Source of the DNA: Streptomyces canus
Lineage (GTDB): Bacteria > Actinomycetota > Actinomycetes > Streptomycetales > Streptomycetaceae
Reading direction: 5' to 3'
NCBI RefSeq assembly: GCF_030816965.1
Contig: NZ_JAUSYQ010000002.1
Location: forward strand, 1,984,001-2,048,000
Length of the DNA: 64,000 bases
Of this stretch, positions 46,447-53,987 are shown piece by piece (within the stretch, counting starts at the first letter, position 1; every line of letters begins with the position of its first letter). Below the pieces are notes generated by a model. It did no database searches. It saw only the letters and a program-made list of their open reading frames with translations, and was not told where the DNA came from. Both the position numbers and the translations under genes were made by a program.

Positions 46447-47493
46447 TTAGGACGTACGGCGCTTGGACAGGGTGAAGCTGAACACCAGGGCGAGGATGAG
46501 GACCGCGCCCTCGACGACGTCCTGGGTGTAGTACGGCAGGCCCTTGATGGTCAGGCCGGTGGTGATGATGCCGATGAGCACCGCGCCGAGGGCCGTGCCC
46601 CAGACGTTCGGGCGGCCCCGGCCCAGGACGGAGGTGCCGACCAGCGCCACGGCCACCGCCTCGAGCAGCTGGGAGGTCCCGGCGGAGACGTCGCCCTGGC
46701 CGATGCGGGAGGCCAGGATCAGGCCGCCGATCGAGGCGAGGACGCCGGAGAGGACGTAGGCCAGGGCCCGGTACGCGCCGACGCGGATGCCGGCCAGGCG
46801 GGAGGCCTCGGGGTTGGCGCCGATGGCGTACAGCACACGGCCCCAGCGGGTGCGGGCGAGGAAGACCCAGGCGGCGACCGTCAGGCCGCCGAAGACGAGG
46901 ACCGAGATGGGGATGCCCAGGACCGTGCCGCGGTCGATCTTCAGGAAGCCGGCGGTGAAGCGGCCCGGTGCCGTGGTGCCGTCGTCCAGGGTCATGCCGG
47001 GGGTGATGGACTGCCCGTCGACCAGGATGAGCTTGCTGCCCTGGATCACGAACATGGTGCCGAGGGTGGCGAGCATGTCGGGGATCTTCAGTACGACGAT
47101 CAGCAGGGCGTTGAGGAGGCCGGCGAGGGCGCCCGCCGCCAGCACCGCGATGATGGCGACCGCGCCGACCTGGTTGAAGACGACCATCGTCTGGGCGGCG
47201 ACCGAGACGCCGAGACCGGCGACCGCGCCGACGGACATGTCCATTCCGCCGACGGCCATGGTGAGGGTGACGCCGAGGCCGAGGATCGCGGCGACGGAGA
47301 CGTAGCGGAGGGTGTCGAGGAGGGTCGCCGACTCGCGGAAGGAGCCCTCGCTCAGGGCGAAGTACAGGAACAGCGCGACCGTGACGAAGATGAAGCCGTA
47401 CTTGATGACGGCGTTCTGGACGCGTACGGCGGTCGAGGTCGCCGGCGCGGTCGCCGGTTTCGTGGGGACCTCGGTGCTCTGGGTGGTGGTCAT
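46447..47493 (-). CDS. ABC sugar-type permease (RbsC-like)
   Basis: Membrane subunit of the operon ending in mtnK, 348 residues with about ten hydrophobic segments. The conserved RbsC/BPD_transp_2 features are MAVGGMDMSVGAVAGL and GANPEASRLAGIRVGAYRALAYVLSG. ATG 47493 (MTTTQSTEVPTKP) follows GAGGAA. It is 25 bp from the ATPase gene. A single permease gene implies a homodimer. Substrate, by context, is methylthioribose or a related pentose. Confidence 0.92.
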   Translation of the reverse strand: MTTTQSTEVPTKPATAPATSTAVRVQNAVIKYGFIFVTVALFLYFALSEGSFRESATLLDTLRYVSVAAILGLGVTLTMAVGGMDMSVGAVAGLGVSVAAQTMVVFNQVGAVAIIAVLAAGALAGLLNALLIVVLKIPDMLATLGTMFVIQGSKLILVDGQSITPGMTLDDGTTAPGRFTAGFLKIDRGTVLGIPISVLVFGGLTVAAWVFLARTRWGRVLYAIGANPEASRLAGIRVGAYRALAYVLSGVLASIGGLILASRIGQGDVSAGTSQLLEAVAVALVGTSVLGRGRPNVWGTALGAVLIGIITTGLTIKGLPYYTQDVVEGAVLILALVFSFTLSKRRTS

Positions 47494-47518
47494 GGCGTAG
47501 TTCCTCAGGGAGCCGGGG

Positions 47519-49039
47519 TCACACGGACGCGGAGATGGTCTGGATGACGCGGTCGCGTTCCGCGTCCTCGCCGTACGCGTCGAGGTGGATCTCTCCCGCG
47601 GCGAGCACGACGACCCGGTCGGCGATCTCGAGGACCTCGTCGACGTCGGCGGACAGCACGAGTACGGCGGCGCCCTCGGCGGCGAGAGACCTGGCCCGGC
47701 GGCCGATGTCCCGGCGGGCACCGATGTCCACGCCTCGGAACGGCTCGTCCAGGATCAGGACACGGGGTGTCCGGGCGAGCCAGCGGCCCACGACGACCTT
47801 CTGCTGGTTGCCGCCGGAGAGTTCCTCCACGGTGCTGTGCTCGTCGCGGGCGACGACGCCGAGTGCCTCGATGGTCTCGCGGCCGAGGGCGTCCTCCCTC
47901 GACCGCTGGACGAGACCGGCCCGGGACAGGGACTTCAGGAACGGCAGCGAGATGTTCTGGGACAGCGACCAGCCGGGGACGAGCGCGTCGGCGTGCCGGT
48001 CCTCGGGGACCAGGTGGATGCCCGCGCGGATCGCGTCGGAGGGCCTTTTCGGCTCGTACGGCTTGCCGTCCAGTTCGGCGGAACCGGTCGCGAAGGGCTC
48101 GGCGCCGAACAGGCCGCGGGCCAGCTCGGTCTTGCCGGCACCCAACAGGCCCACCACACCGGTGACTTCACCCGCACGGAGGTCGAGGTCGAGAGGTGTC
48201 CGGCCCGCGAGGAGACGGACTCCGCGCAGGGACAGGGCGACGTCACCGAAAGCCCCTTCCCGCACCGGCCGTGCCGTCGTCACCTCCTGCGCTTGGGCCA
48301 GCATCGCGCGCAGGGCGCTGTCCCAGTCGAAGGGCTTGGTCTGGTCCTCGGTGAGACGGCCGTCCCGCAGGACGACCAGGCGGTCGGCGAGCGCGTCGAT
48401 CTCGCCGAGGCGGTGGGAGACGTAGAGGACCGCTATGCCGTCGTCCCGCATCTTCTCGACGAGTGCGAAGAGGCGTTGGGCCTCGGCGGCGGACAGGGCG
48501 GAGGTCGGCTCGTCGAGGATCAGCAGCCGGGGGCGGGTCGCGAGGGCGCGGGCGAGGATCAGCAACTGGCGGTCGGAGATGCCGAGTTCGCTCACTTCGC
48601 GGCGCAGCACCGAGTCGCTCCAGCCGAGATCGAGACCTGCCTGGATCTCGCGGGCGCGCGCCAGGACCCGGCGCCCGTTCAGGAACGGGTTTCCGCGCTT
48701 TTGCGCCAGCTCCTCGAAGACCAGGTTCTCGGCGACCGAGAGGCCCGGCACGATGCCCTCGCCGATGCGCTGGTGCACGGTCTGGATGCCCAACTGGCGG
48801 GCGGCGAGCGGGGAATGGAGAGCGGCGGTCTCCCCCGCGACCCGCACCTGTCCGCCGTGGCCGGTGTGCACGCCCGACAGGATCTTGATCAGCGTGGACT
48901 TGCCGGCGCCGTTCGCGCCGAGCAGCGCGACCACACTGCCCGGGGCGATGTCGAGGGTGACGGAGGCGAGCACGGTCTTGCCGCCGAAGGACATGCTGAC
49001 GTCGGTGAGACCGACCGCAGGCGTCTCAGTGGGCGACAT
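47519..49039 (-). CDS. ABC sugar-type ATPase with two nucleotide-binding domains (RbsA-like)
   Basis: Energises uptake by the mtnK-linked transporter; 506 residues. NBD1 has Walker A GANGAGKSTLIK, a degenerate signature SELGISDRQL and Walker B LLILDEPTSAL. NBD2 has LLGAGKTELARGLF, a canonical LSGGNQQKVVVGRWL and VLILDEPFRGVDIGA. One site thus has a weak signature motif, as is usual in this family. It overlaps the binding-protein gene by 14 bp, so translation is probably coupled. Confidence 0.93.
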   Translation of the reverse strand: MSPTETPAVGLTDVSMSFGGKTVLASVTLDIAPGSVVALLGANGAGKSTLIKILSGVHTGHGGQVRVAGETAALHSPLAARQLGIQTVHQRIGEGIVPGLSVAENLVFEELAQKRGNPFLNGRRVLARAREIQAGLDLGWSDSVLRREVSELGISDRQLLILARALATRPRLLILDEPTSALSAAEAQRLFALVEKMRDDGIAVLYVSHRLGEIDALADRLVVLRDGRLTEDQTKPFDWDSALRAMLAQAQEVTTARPVREGAFGDVALSLRGVRLLAGRTPLDLDLRAGEVTGVVGLLGAGKTELARGLFGAEPFATGSAELDGKPYEPKRPSDAIRAGIHLVPEDRHADALVPGWSLSQNISLPFLKSLSRAGLVQRSREDALGRETIEALGVVARDEHSTVEELSGGNQQKVVVGRWLARTPRVLILDEPFRGVDIGARRDIGRRARSLAAEGAAVLVLSADVDEVLEIADRVVVLAAGEIHLDAYGEDAERDRVIQTISASV

Positions 49040-50123
49040 TCGAGATCCAGTCGGCGGTCGAGACCTGCGACAGGTTCAGCGCGGGCAGCGCCTGACGCAG
49101 CTGGTCCATGTTCTCGATCTTCTTCTCGCGCAGGAAGTCCTGGGTGATGGCGACGGCCGGGAACTCCACCGAGGTCTTGCCCAGTTGACCGGCCAGCTCC
49201 AGGGCGGCCGTACGGACGACGGCGGCGCCGACCGCGGACGGGTCGGTACCCGCCGTGGCGACCCACGGGCTGTCGGCGGCGGTCATCTGCTGGATGTCGG
49301 CGTTGGAGACGTCCGCGCCGAAGACCTTCACCTTGTCCTGGAGCTTCTTGTTCTGGACGGCGAGGACCGTGCCCTTGGCGAGTTCGTCGTACGGGGCGAA
49401 GACGCCGGTCACGTCCGAGTGCTGGGTGAGCGCGGCGGACACCAGGGGAACGTTGTCGGTGGCCGTGGAGTCGGTGACCTTGCCGACCTTGAACTGCTGC
49501 TTCCAGCCCTGCGCGGCGAGTTCCTTCGCCCAGACGGTGTTCCGCTTGTCCAGGGCCGCGTAGCCGGCGACGTTGACGTACCCGACCTTGGCGTTCTTGC
49601 CGAGGTCCTTCGCCATCACGTCGAGGACGGCCTGGGCCATGCTCGCGTCGTCCTGCTCGGTGCTCACCACGCCCTTGGTGGGGGTCTCGACGTCGTAGAC
49701 GACGACCTTGATGCCCTTCTTCACGGCCTTGTCGATCTCCGGCTGGATCGTCGCCGGGAAACCGTGGTCGATGATGATCGCCTTGGCGCCGGAGTTGATC
49801 GCCGAGGACAGGTCGGTGGCCTGCTTGGCGTTGTCCGCCTGGGCGTCGTACACGGTCAGGTCGATACCGAGGGCCTTGGCCTGGGCCTTGGCGCCGTTGC
49901 CCCACTGCTCGAAGTAGTCGCCGGCGCCGCTCTGCCGGACCAGAGCCACCTTGACCGCGCCCGCGCTGAAGGGGGCGGGCTTCTTGCCGGTGGCGGCCGA
50001 GGCCGAAGCGGCGGTGTCGCCGGTGTTCGACGACGCGTCCGTGGACTGCGAGCAGCCGGAGAGCACGAGGGCGGAGACGGAGGCCAGCGAGAGCGCGGCA
50101 AGCGGGAGGCGGGCACGGGACAT
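49026..50123 (-). CDS. Sugar-type ABC substrate-binding lipoprotein
   Basis: First gene of the transporter-mtnK operon, 365 residues. MSRARLPLAALSLASVSALVLSGCSQS is a lipoprotein signal (lipobox LSGC). The mature part is a Peripla_BP_4/RbsB-type fold (VKVALVRQSGAGDYFEQWGNGAKAQAKALGIDLTVYDAQ; AIIIDHGFPATIQPEIDKAVKKGIKVVVYD). It would capture a free sugar-like ligand outside the membrane. The coupling to mtnK suggests methylthioribose; ribose-like or 5-deoxyribose ligands are alternatives. Confidence 0.9.
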   Translation of the reverse strand: MSRARLPLAALSLASVSALVLSGCSQSTDASSNTGDTAASASAATGKKPAPFSAGAVKVALVRQSGAGDYFEQWGNGAKAQAKALGIDLTVYDAQADNAKQATDLSSAINSGAKAIIIDHGFPATIQPEIDKAVKKGIKVVVYDVETPTKGVVSTEQDDASMAQAVLDVMAKDLGKNAKVGYVNVAGYAALDKRNTVWAKELAAQGWKQQFKVGKVTDSTATDNVPLVSAALTQHSDVTGVFAPYDELAKGTVLAVQNKKLQDKVKVFGADVSNADIQQMTAADSPWVATAGTDPSAVGAAVVRTAALELAGQLGKTSVEFPAVAITQDFLREKKIENMDQLRQALPALNLSQVSTADWISNVAH

Positions 50124-50323
50124 GAGGGGCTCCAGGTACAGGGGTGGGGAAGACAGAGGGAGTGCGGGTCCCGGAGCGAGCGAAAGGAATGCGCCACCGA
50201 TGTCAGGGGTGACCGGGGCGCGCGGGGGCTCCGGGAGGGGTCAGCGACAGCGGGCTGTGGTCGACCGGAGCAAGTCCACGTACAGCCGCCGCACGAGCAG
50301 CAGCGTCTTCATACGCAGATCAT

Positions 50324-50335
50324 GAGAACGTTTTC
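50324..50335. promoter_or_regulatory. LacI-type operator-like site
   Basis: GAGAACGTTTTC is one base from the perfect palindrome GAAAACGTTTTC, with the central CG typical of LacI/CcpA-family operators. It is about 200 bp upstream of the sugar-type binding-protein gene and 130-350 bp from the mtnD side. Confidence 0.45.
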
Positions 50336-50364
50336 AGCCACACGTCAAAGATATGGAACCGCTT

Positions 50365-50379
50365 TCTCACTAGGTGAGA
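50365..50379. promoter_or_regulatory. Perfect dyad TCTCAC-TAG-GTGAGA
   Basis: A 6-bp inverted repeat with 3-base spacer in the divergent mtn control region, adjoining the second LacI-like site. A plausible regulator-binding site; the factor is unknown. Confidence 0.45.
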
Positions 50380-50463
50380 CAACGACTACGTCACACCGGG
50401 CCGCCTTCCTGCCTGGAGTTACCATCGCAGGACCGGCATCCGACCCGGCACAGTGAGGCCCCG

Positions 50464-50574
50464 ATGACGACTCCCCCACTCTCGACTTCGCTCGAGCGGG
50501 GGCACCCCCATGGCGCGAAAGCGATGTGTATGCCCCGCATGCACCGCTGTCCCGGCGCGCCGTGTCGCGGCTGA
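50464..50574 (+). CDS. Candidate Cys-containing leader peptide upstream of mtnD
   Basis: A frame from ATG 50464 (36 residues), or from ATG 50524 (16 residues), ends [17 protein letters not shown] just before TGA 50574. Three cysteines, an RMHRC motif and an ending in CRG recall the short putative leader peptides annotated before sulfur genes in streptomycetes. It ends about 105 bp before mtnD. The ribosome-binding site is weak for both starts, and an overlapping frame from 50510 ([12 protein letters not shown]) is an alternative, so this is a hypothesis. Confidence 0.4.
   Translation: MTTPPLSTSLERGHPHGAKAMCMPRMHRCPGAPCRG
50473..50502. repeat. Streptomyces-type hairpin repeat (CCCCC...CTCGA...TCGAG...GGGGG)
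   Basis: CCCCC-act-CTCGA-cttcgc-TCGAG-c-GGGGG forms a stem with an interior loop. I recall near-identical sequences dispersed in Streptomyces intergenic regions. Here it lies in the mtnD leader. Confidence 0.65.
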
Positions 50575-50678
50575 CCCGAACGCCGCCGACCGTCCTCCGC
50601 CGACCCTCTTCCTCCCCCGCCCGTCCGGTGCTTGTCTCGGTATCCGGACTTTCCTTCCAGACTCCTGGAGTTGCTCCC

Positions 50679-51278
50679 ATGACGCTGCTGACCACCTGGT
50701 CCGAGTCCGGTCCCGAGACCCTGGTCCGCCGCACCTCGGACCCCGCCGAGATCGCGGAGGCGCTGAAGCCGATCGGTGTGCGCTACGAGCAGTGGCCGGT
50801 CCGTGAGGACGTTCCGTTCGACGCCGACAGCGAGACGGTCTTCGCCGCCTACGGCCCCGAGATCGACAAGCTGAACGCCGAGGAGGGCTTCACCACCGTC
50901 GACGTCCTCGGTCTGCACCCGAGCGAGGACCCGGAGTTCCCGGCGAAGGCCAAGGCGGCCCGCGAGAAGTTCCTCCAGGAGCACACGCACGACGACGATG
51001 ACGAGGTCCGCTTCTTCGTCTCCGGCTCAGGCATCTTCTACCTGCACGTCAACGGCGAGGTGCACGCGGTCTTCTGCGAGAAGGGCGACCTCCTGGGGGT
51101 CCCGCGCGGTACCACCCACTGGTTCGACATGGGCACCAACCCGTCCTTCACCGCGATCCGCTTCTTCCACGAGGAGGACGGCTGGATCGGCACCTTCACC
51201 GGCTCCACCATCGCCTCCCGTTTCCCGGACTACGACACCATCGCGGCGGGCTACGAGGCCGACAGGGCCGCCGCATGA
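50679..51278 (+). CDS. mtnD: Acireductone dioxygenase
   Basis: Oxidises 1,2-dihydroxy-5-methylthiopentene to the keto-acid precursor of methionine plus formate (iron form). The 199-residue cupin has the metal ligands HTHDDDDE and the downstream His in [11 protein letters not shown], with [13 protein letters not shown] between. The ATG at 50679 ([18 protein letters not shown]) follows GGAG at 50667-50670. Its TGA overlaps the mtnC ATG. Confidence 0.95.
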   Translation: MTLLTTWSESGPETLVRRTSDPAEIAEALKPIGVRYEQWPVREDVPFDADSETVFAAYGPEIDKLNAEEGFTTVDVLGLHPSEDPEFPAKAKAAREKFLQEHTHDDDDEVRFFVSGSGIFYLHVNGEVHAVFCEKGDLLGVPRGTTHWFDMGTNPSFTAIRFFHEEDGWIGTFTGSTIASRFPDYDTIAAGYEADRAAA

Positions 51279-51994
51279 CGTTGCGCCACACCGTCGACGC
51301 CGTGGTGCTCGACATCGAGGGCACCACGAGCGCCACGGGGTTCGTCGTCGACGTGCTCTACCCGTATGCGCGCTCACGGTTCGCCGCACTGCTCTCCGAG
51401 CGGTCAGGCGACCCCGAGGTGGCACGGGCCGTCGCCCAGGTACGCGAGGCGATCGGCGAACCCGAGGCTGACGCCGTACGCGTCGAGAAGGCGCTGAACA
51501 CCTGGCTCGACGAGGACCGCAAGGCGACCCCGCTCAAGACCCTGCAGGGCGTCATCTGGGCCGAGGGCTTCGCCCGCGGCGACCTCGTCTCGCACTTCTA
51601 CGACGACGTCGTACCGGAGTTGCGCTCCTGGCACTCTTCGGGCGTGCGGCTCTACATCTACTCGTCCGGATCCGTCGCGGCGCAGCGGGCCTGGTTCACC
51701 CACAGCCCCGAGGGGGACCTCACGTCGCTGCTCTCCGGTCTCTACGACACCGAGAACGCCGGGCCCAAGCAGGAGGCGGAGTCGTACCGCCGGATCTCCG
51801 GATCGACCGGCGTCGAGCCCGCGAAGCTCCTCTTCCTCTCCGACCGCCCCGGCGAGTTGGACGCGGCCCGTGCGGCGGGCTGGCACGCCGTCGCGATACG
51901 GCGGCCCGGGGAGCCGTACTTCGAGCAAGGCGTCGGCGACCACGCTGCGGCGGGGACGTTCGACGAGATCACCGTTTCAAGGAGCACTTCGTGA
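51275..51994 (+). CDS. mtnC: Enolase-phosphatase E1 (2,3-diketo-5-methylthiopentyl-1-phosphate)
   Basis: Bifunctional HAD enzyme that enolises and dephosphorylates the diketo intermediate to give the acireductone. The 239-residue product has motif [24 protein letters not shown] (DxEGTT variant typical of E1), motif II in [12 protein letters not shown], and motif [20 protein letters not shown]. It overlaps mtnD and mtnB by 4 bp each, forming a tight mtnDCB unit. Presence of mtnC makes mtnW and mtnX unnecessary. Confidence 0.95.
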   Translation: MTLRHTVDAVVLDIEGTTSATGFVVDVLYPYARSRFAALLSERSGDPEVARAVAQVREAIGEPEADAVRVEKALNTWLDEDRKATPLKTLQGVIWAEGFARGDLVSHFYDDVVPELRSWHSSGVRLYIYSSGSVAAQRAWFTHSPEGDLTSLLSGLYDTENAGPKQEAESYRRISGSTGVEPAKLLFLSDRPGELDAARAAGWHAVAIRRPGEPYFEQGVGDHAAAGTFDEITVSRSTS

Positions 51995-52599
51995 CCGCCG
52001 ACATCAGCGCACTCGACCTCGAGGAGGCGGGGGCGGTCCTCGCCGCCGAGTCCGCCCGTTTCGCCTCGTTCGGCTGGATGCGGGGGACGTCCGGGAACCT
52101 GTCCGTGGTGCTCTCCCGTGATCCGCTGCGGCTCGCCGTCACCGCCAGCGGCCACGACAAGGGTGAACTGACGCCCGCGGACGTGGTGCTGGTGGACGGC
52201 CGGGGCGCCGCGGTGAACGGCGGCAAGCCGTCGGCGGAGGCCGAACTGCACGCGCGGGTCGCCGCGTTGACGGGGGCGGGCGCCGTGGTGCACGTCCACA
52301 CGGTCGCCTCCGTCGCGATGGGGCACCGGAACCCGGCCGGGATCGTCTTCAAGGACCTGGAGATGCTGAAGGGCCTCGGCCAGCCGGCCCACGACGTCAA
52401 GGTGCCTCTGCCGGTCATCGCCAACAGCCAGGACATGAAGGTGCTCGGGGACCGCCTGGAGGCGGCGCGGGACCCCCGCATGCCGGCGGTGGTCGTGGCC
52501 GGGCACGGGCTGTACGTGTGGGGTTCGGACCCCCGGCAGGCCCGGCATCACACCGAAGTGGTGGAGTGGCTGCTGGAGTTGGAGCTGACGGGCCGCTGA
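51991..52599 (+). CDS. mtnB: Methylthioribulose-1-phosphate dehydratase
   Basis: Dehydrates methylthioribulose-1-phosphate to the diketo intermediate, a class II aldolase-fold enzyme. The 202-residue product shows GWMRGTSGNLSV, TASGHDKGELTPADVVLVD, SAEAELHARVA, the zinc-binding VHVHTVASV and the final His region AGHGLYVWG. GTG 51991 follows AAGGAG. It ends at a perfect bidirectional terminator opposite mtnA. Confidence 0.94.
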   Translation: MTADISALDLEEAGAVLAAESARFASFGWMRGTSGNLSVVLSRDPLRLAVTASGHDKGELTPADVVLVDGRGAAVNGGKPSAEAELHARVAALTGAGAVVHVHTVASVAMGHRNPAGIVFKDLEMLKGLGQPAHDVKVPLPVIANSQDMKVLGDRLEAARDPRMPAVVVAGHGLYVWGSDPRQARHHTEVVEWLLELELTGR

Positions 52600-52604
52600 C
52601 ACGA

Positions 52605-52638
52605 CGGAAGGGATCCCCGGTTCCGGGGATCCCTTCCG
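52605..52638. terminator. Perfect bidirectional hairpin between mtnB and mtnA
   Basis: CGGAAGGGATCCCCGG pairs fully with CCGGGGATCCCTTCCG around a TT loop (16-bp stem). It lies between convergent mtnB and mtnA, with short T-rich flanks. Confidence 0.9.
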
Positions 52639-52651
52639 CTGTTTCGGGAGG

Positions 52652-53683
52652 CTACTTCAGCCGGTCGCCCGGGAGTTCGCCCGCCGAGACCTCCAGCACG
52701 CCCCGCTCGGTCACCAGGCCGGTCACCAGGCGCCCCGGGGTCACGTCGAAGGCCGGGTTGTGGCCGCGGGACTGCGCCGGAGCGGTCCGTATCCCGCCCC
52801 ACTCCAACACCTCCGCCTCGCCGCGGAGTTCGATGTGGATGTCGTCGCCGGTCGCGGTGGAGAGGTCCACCGTGGTCGTCGGTGCCGCCACCAGGAAGGG
52901 AATGCCCGCGTCGGCGCAGGCCAGGGCGACGCCCACCGTGCCCACCTTGTTCGCCGTGTCGCCGTTCGCCGCGATGCGGTCCGCGCCGACGATCGCCGCG
53001 TCGACCTTCCCGCGCAGGATCGTGCCCGCCGCGGCCCCGTCCGCCTGGACGTAGTGCGGGATGCCCTCCTGGACCAACTCCCAGGCGGTCAGCCGGGATC
53101 CCTGCAGCAGGGGACGCGTCTCGTCGGCGTAGACGACCTCCAGGCGTCCGCGCGCGTGCAGTTCACGGATGACGCCGAGCGCCGTCCCCCATCCGGCCGT
53201 CGCCAGCGCGCCCGTGTTGCAGTGCGTCAGGATCCTCAACGGCCGGTCCACGCCGAGCCGTTCGAGCAGCCAGTCCGCACCGGAGGAGCCCATCGCACGG
53301 TTCGCCGAGACGTCCTCGCGCTGGACCGCGGCGGCCTCCTCGAGCACCGCGTCGAGTCCTTCGCCGAACCGGGTCATGACCCGGTCCACGCACACCATGA
53401 GGTTGACAGCGGTGGGCCGGGCCTCCCGGACGCGGGCGACGGCCGCCCGCACCTCGGCGTCCGACCACCCCTCCCGCTCCCCCTGCAGGACAGCCAGCGC
53501 GACGCCGTAGGCCCCCGCCGCCCCGATCGCGGGCGCGCCGCGCACCACGAGGCGCTGGATCGCATCGACCAAGGTGTCCACATCGCGGACATCCCTCGTT
53601 TCCGTGCGGTGCGGAAGCAGCGTCTGGTCGATGAGCGCGAGGCCGGATCCGGTCCACTCGACAGCGCGCAGTTCCTGGGGCAT
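52652..53683 (-). CDS. mtnA: S-methyl-5-thioribose-1-phosphate isomerase
   Basis: Converts MTR-1-phosphate to methylthioribulose-1-phosphate, the step on which the kinase and phosphorylase routes converge. The 343-residue eIF2B-like product has VVRGAPAIGAAGAYGVALA, the catalytic Cys region ILTHCNTGALATAGWGTALGVI and the Asp motif IVGADRIAANGDTANKVGT. ATG 53683 (MPQELRAVEWTGSG) follows AGGAG. It is convergent with mtnB and divergent from the BMP transporter operon. Confidence 0.95.
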   Translation of the reverse strand: MPQELRAVEWTGSGLALIDQTLLPHRTETRDVRDVDTLVDAIQRLVVRGAPAIGAAGAYGVALAVLQGEREGWSDAEVRAAVARVREARPTAVNLMVCVDRVMTRFGEGLDAVLEEAAAVQREDVSANRAMGSSGADWLLERLGVDRPLRILTHCNTGALATAGWGTALGVIRELHARGRLEVVYADETRPLLQGSRLTAWELVQEGIPHYVQADGAAAGTILRGKVDAAIVGADRIAANGDTANKVGTVGVALACADAGIPFLVAAPTTTVDLSTATGDDIHIELRGEAEVLEWGGIRTAPAQSRGHNPAFDVTPGRLVTGLVTERGVLEVSAGELPGDRLK

Positions 53684-53827
53684 TTCGGGGCACTCCTGAT
53701 GTTCCGGTGGGTCTCGCCACCGTACATGACCTGGGGGAACCATAGTTCGAGACAGTCGAGCAGGTGTCTGGAAACCGGTGTTAAAGTCCAGCACCCAGTC
53801 CGCGGACCGAGACGAAGGAGGAAGCCC

Positions 53828-53893
53828 GTGTTGCTGACCAAGCGCCGTTTCCTCGACTTCTGCCGGTGTGCCGGCGACGGCTGTCGACGCTGA
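53828..53893 (+). CDS. Cys-rich leader peptide before the BMP transporter operon
   Basis: A 21-residue ORF from GTG 53828, behind an excellent AAGGAGGA site, reads LLTKRRFLDF followed by CRCAGDGCRR and TGA. The shape (short basic start, RR, then cysteines near the stop) matches short putative leader peptides before sulfur genes in Streptomyces and the Cys attenuator peptides described in mycobacteria. It ends 94 bp before the binding-protein ATG, with an 8-bp GC hairpin in between. I infer translational or transcriptional attenuation responding to cysteine/sulfur supply. Confidence 0.75.
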   Translation: MLLTKRRFLDFCRCAGDGCRR

Positions 53894-53938
53894 CCCGTCC
53901 CCTCCGACACCCCCAGGGCGCCCTCCGCCCGCACCTCA

Positions 53939-53958
53939 CGCGCTCCTGCCGGAGCGCG
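53939..53958 (+). promoter_or_regulatory. Hairpin between leader peptide and binding-protein gene
   Basis: CGCGCTCC pairs with GGAGCGCG around a TGCC loop, 45 bp after the leader stop and 29 bp before the ATG at 53988. It could be the attenuator stem controlled by leader translation. Confidence 0.55.
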
Positions 53959-53987
53959 CTCAAAGTCGTATCCCGGAAGGTCCTTTC

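Larger units (their letters stand above)
50124..50678. promoter_or_regulatory. Divergent control region of the mtnK-transporter and mtnDCB operons
   Basis: This 555-bp gap contains two LacI-operator-like sequences (50324-50335 and GGAACCGCTTTC at 50355-50366), a perfect dyad at 50365-50379, a common Streptomyces hairpin repeat at 50473-50502 and a candidate Cys-rich leader ORF ending at 50574. I see no recognisable SAM riboswitch core. Confidence 0.6.

Noticed and set aside
50510..50806. Plus-strand frame beginning [12 protein letters not shown] upstream of and into mtnD
   Set aside because: It overlaps mtnD out of frame for more than 100 bp and loses any protein-like character after the first residues; kept only as an alternative leader start.
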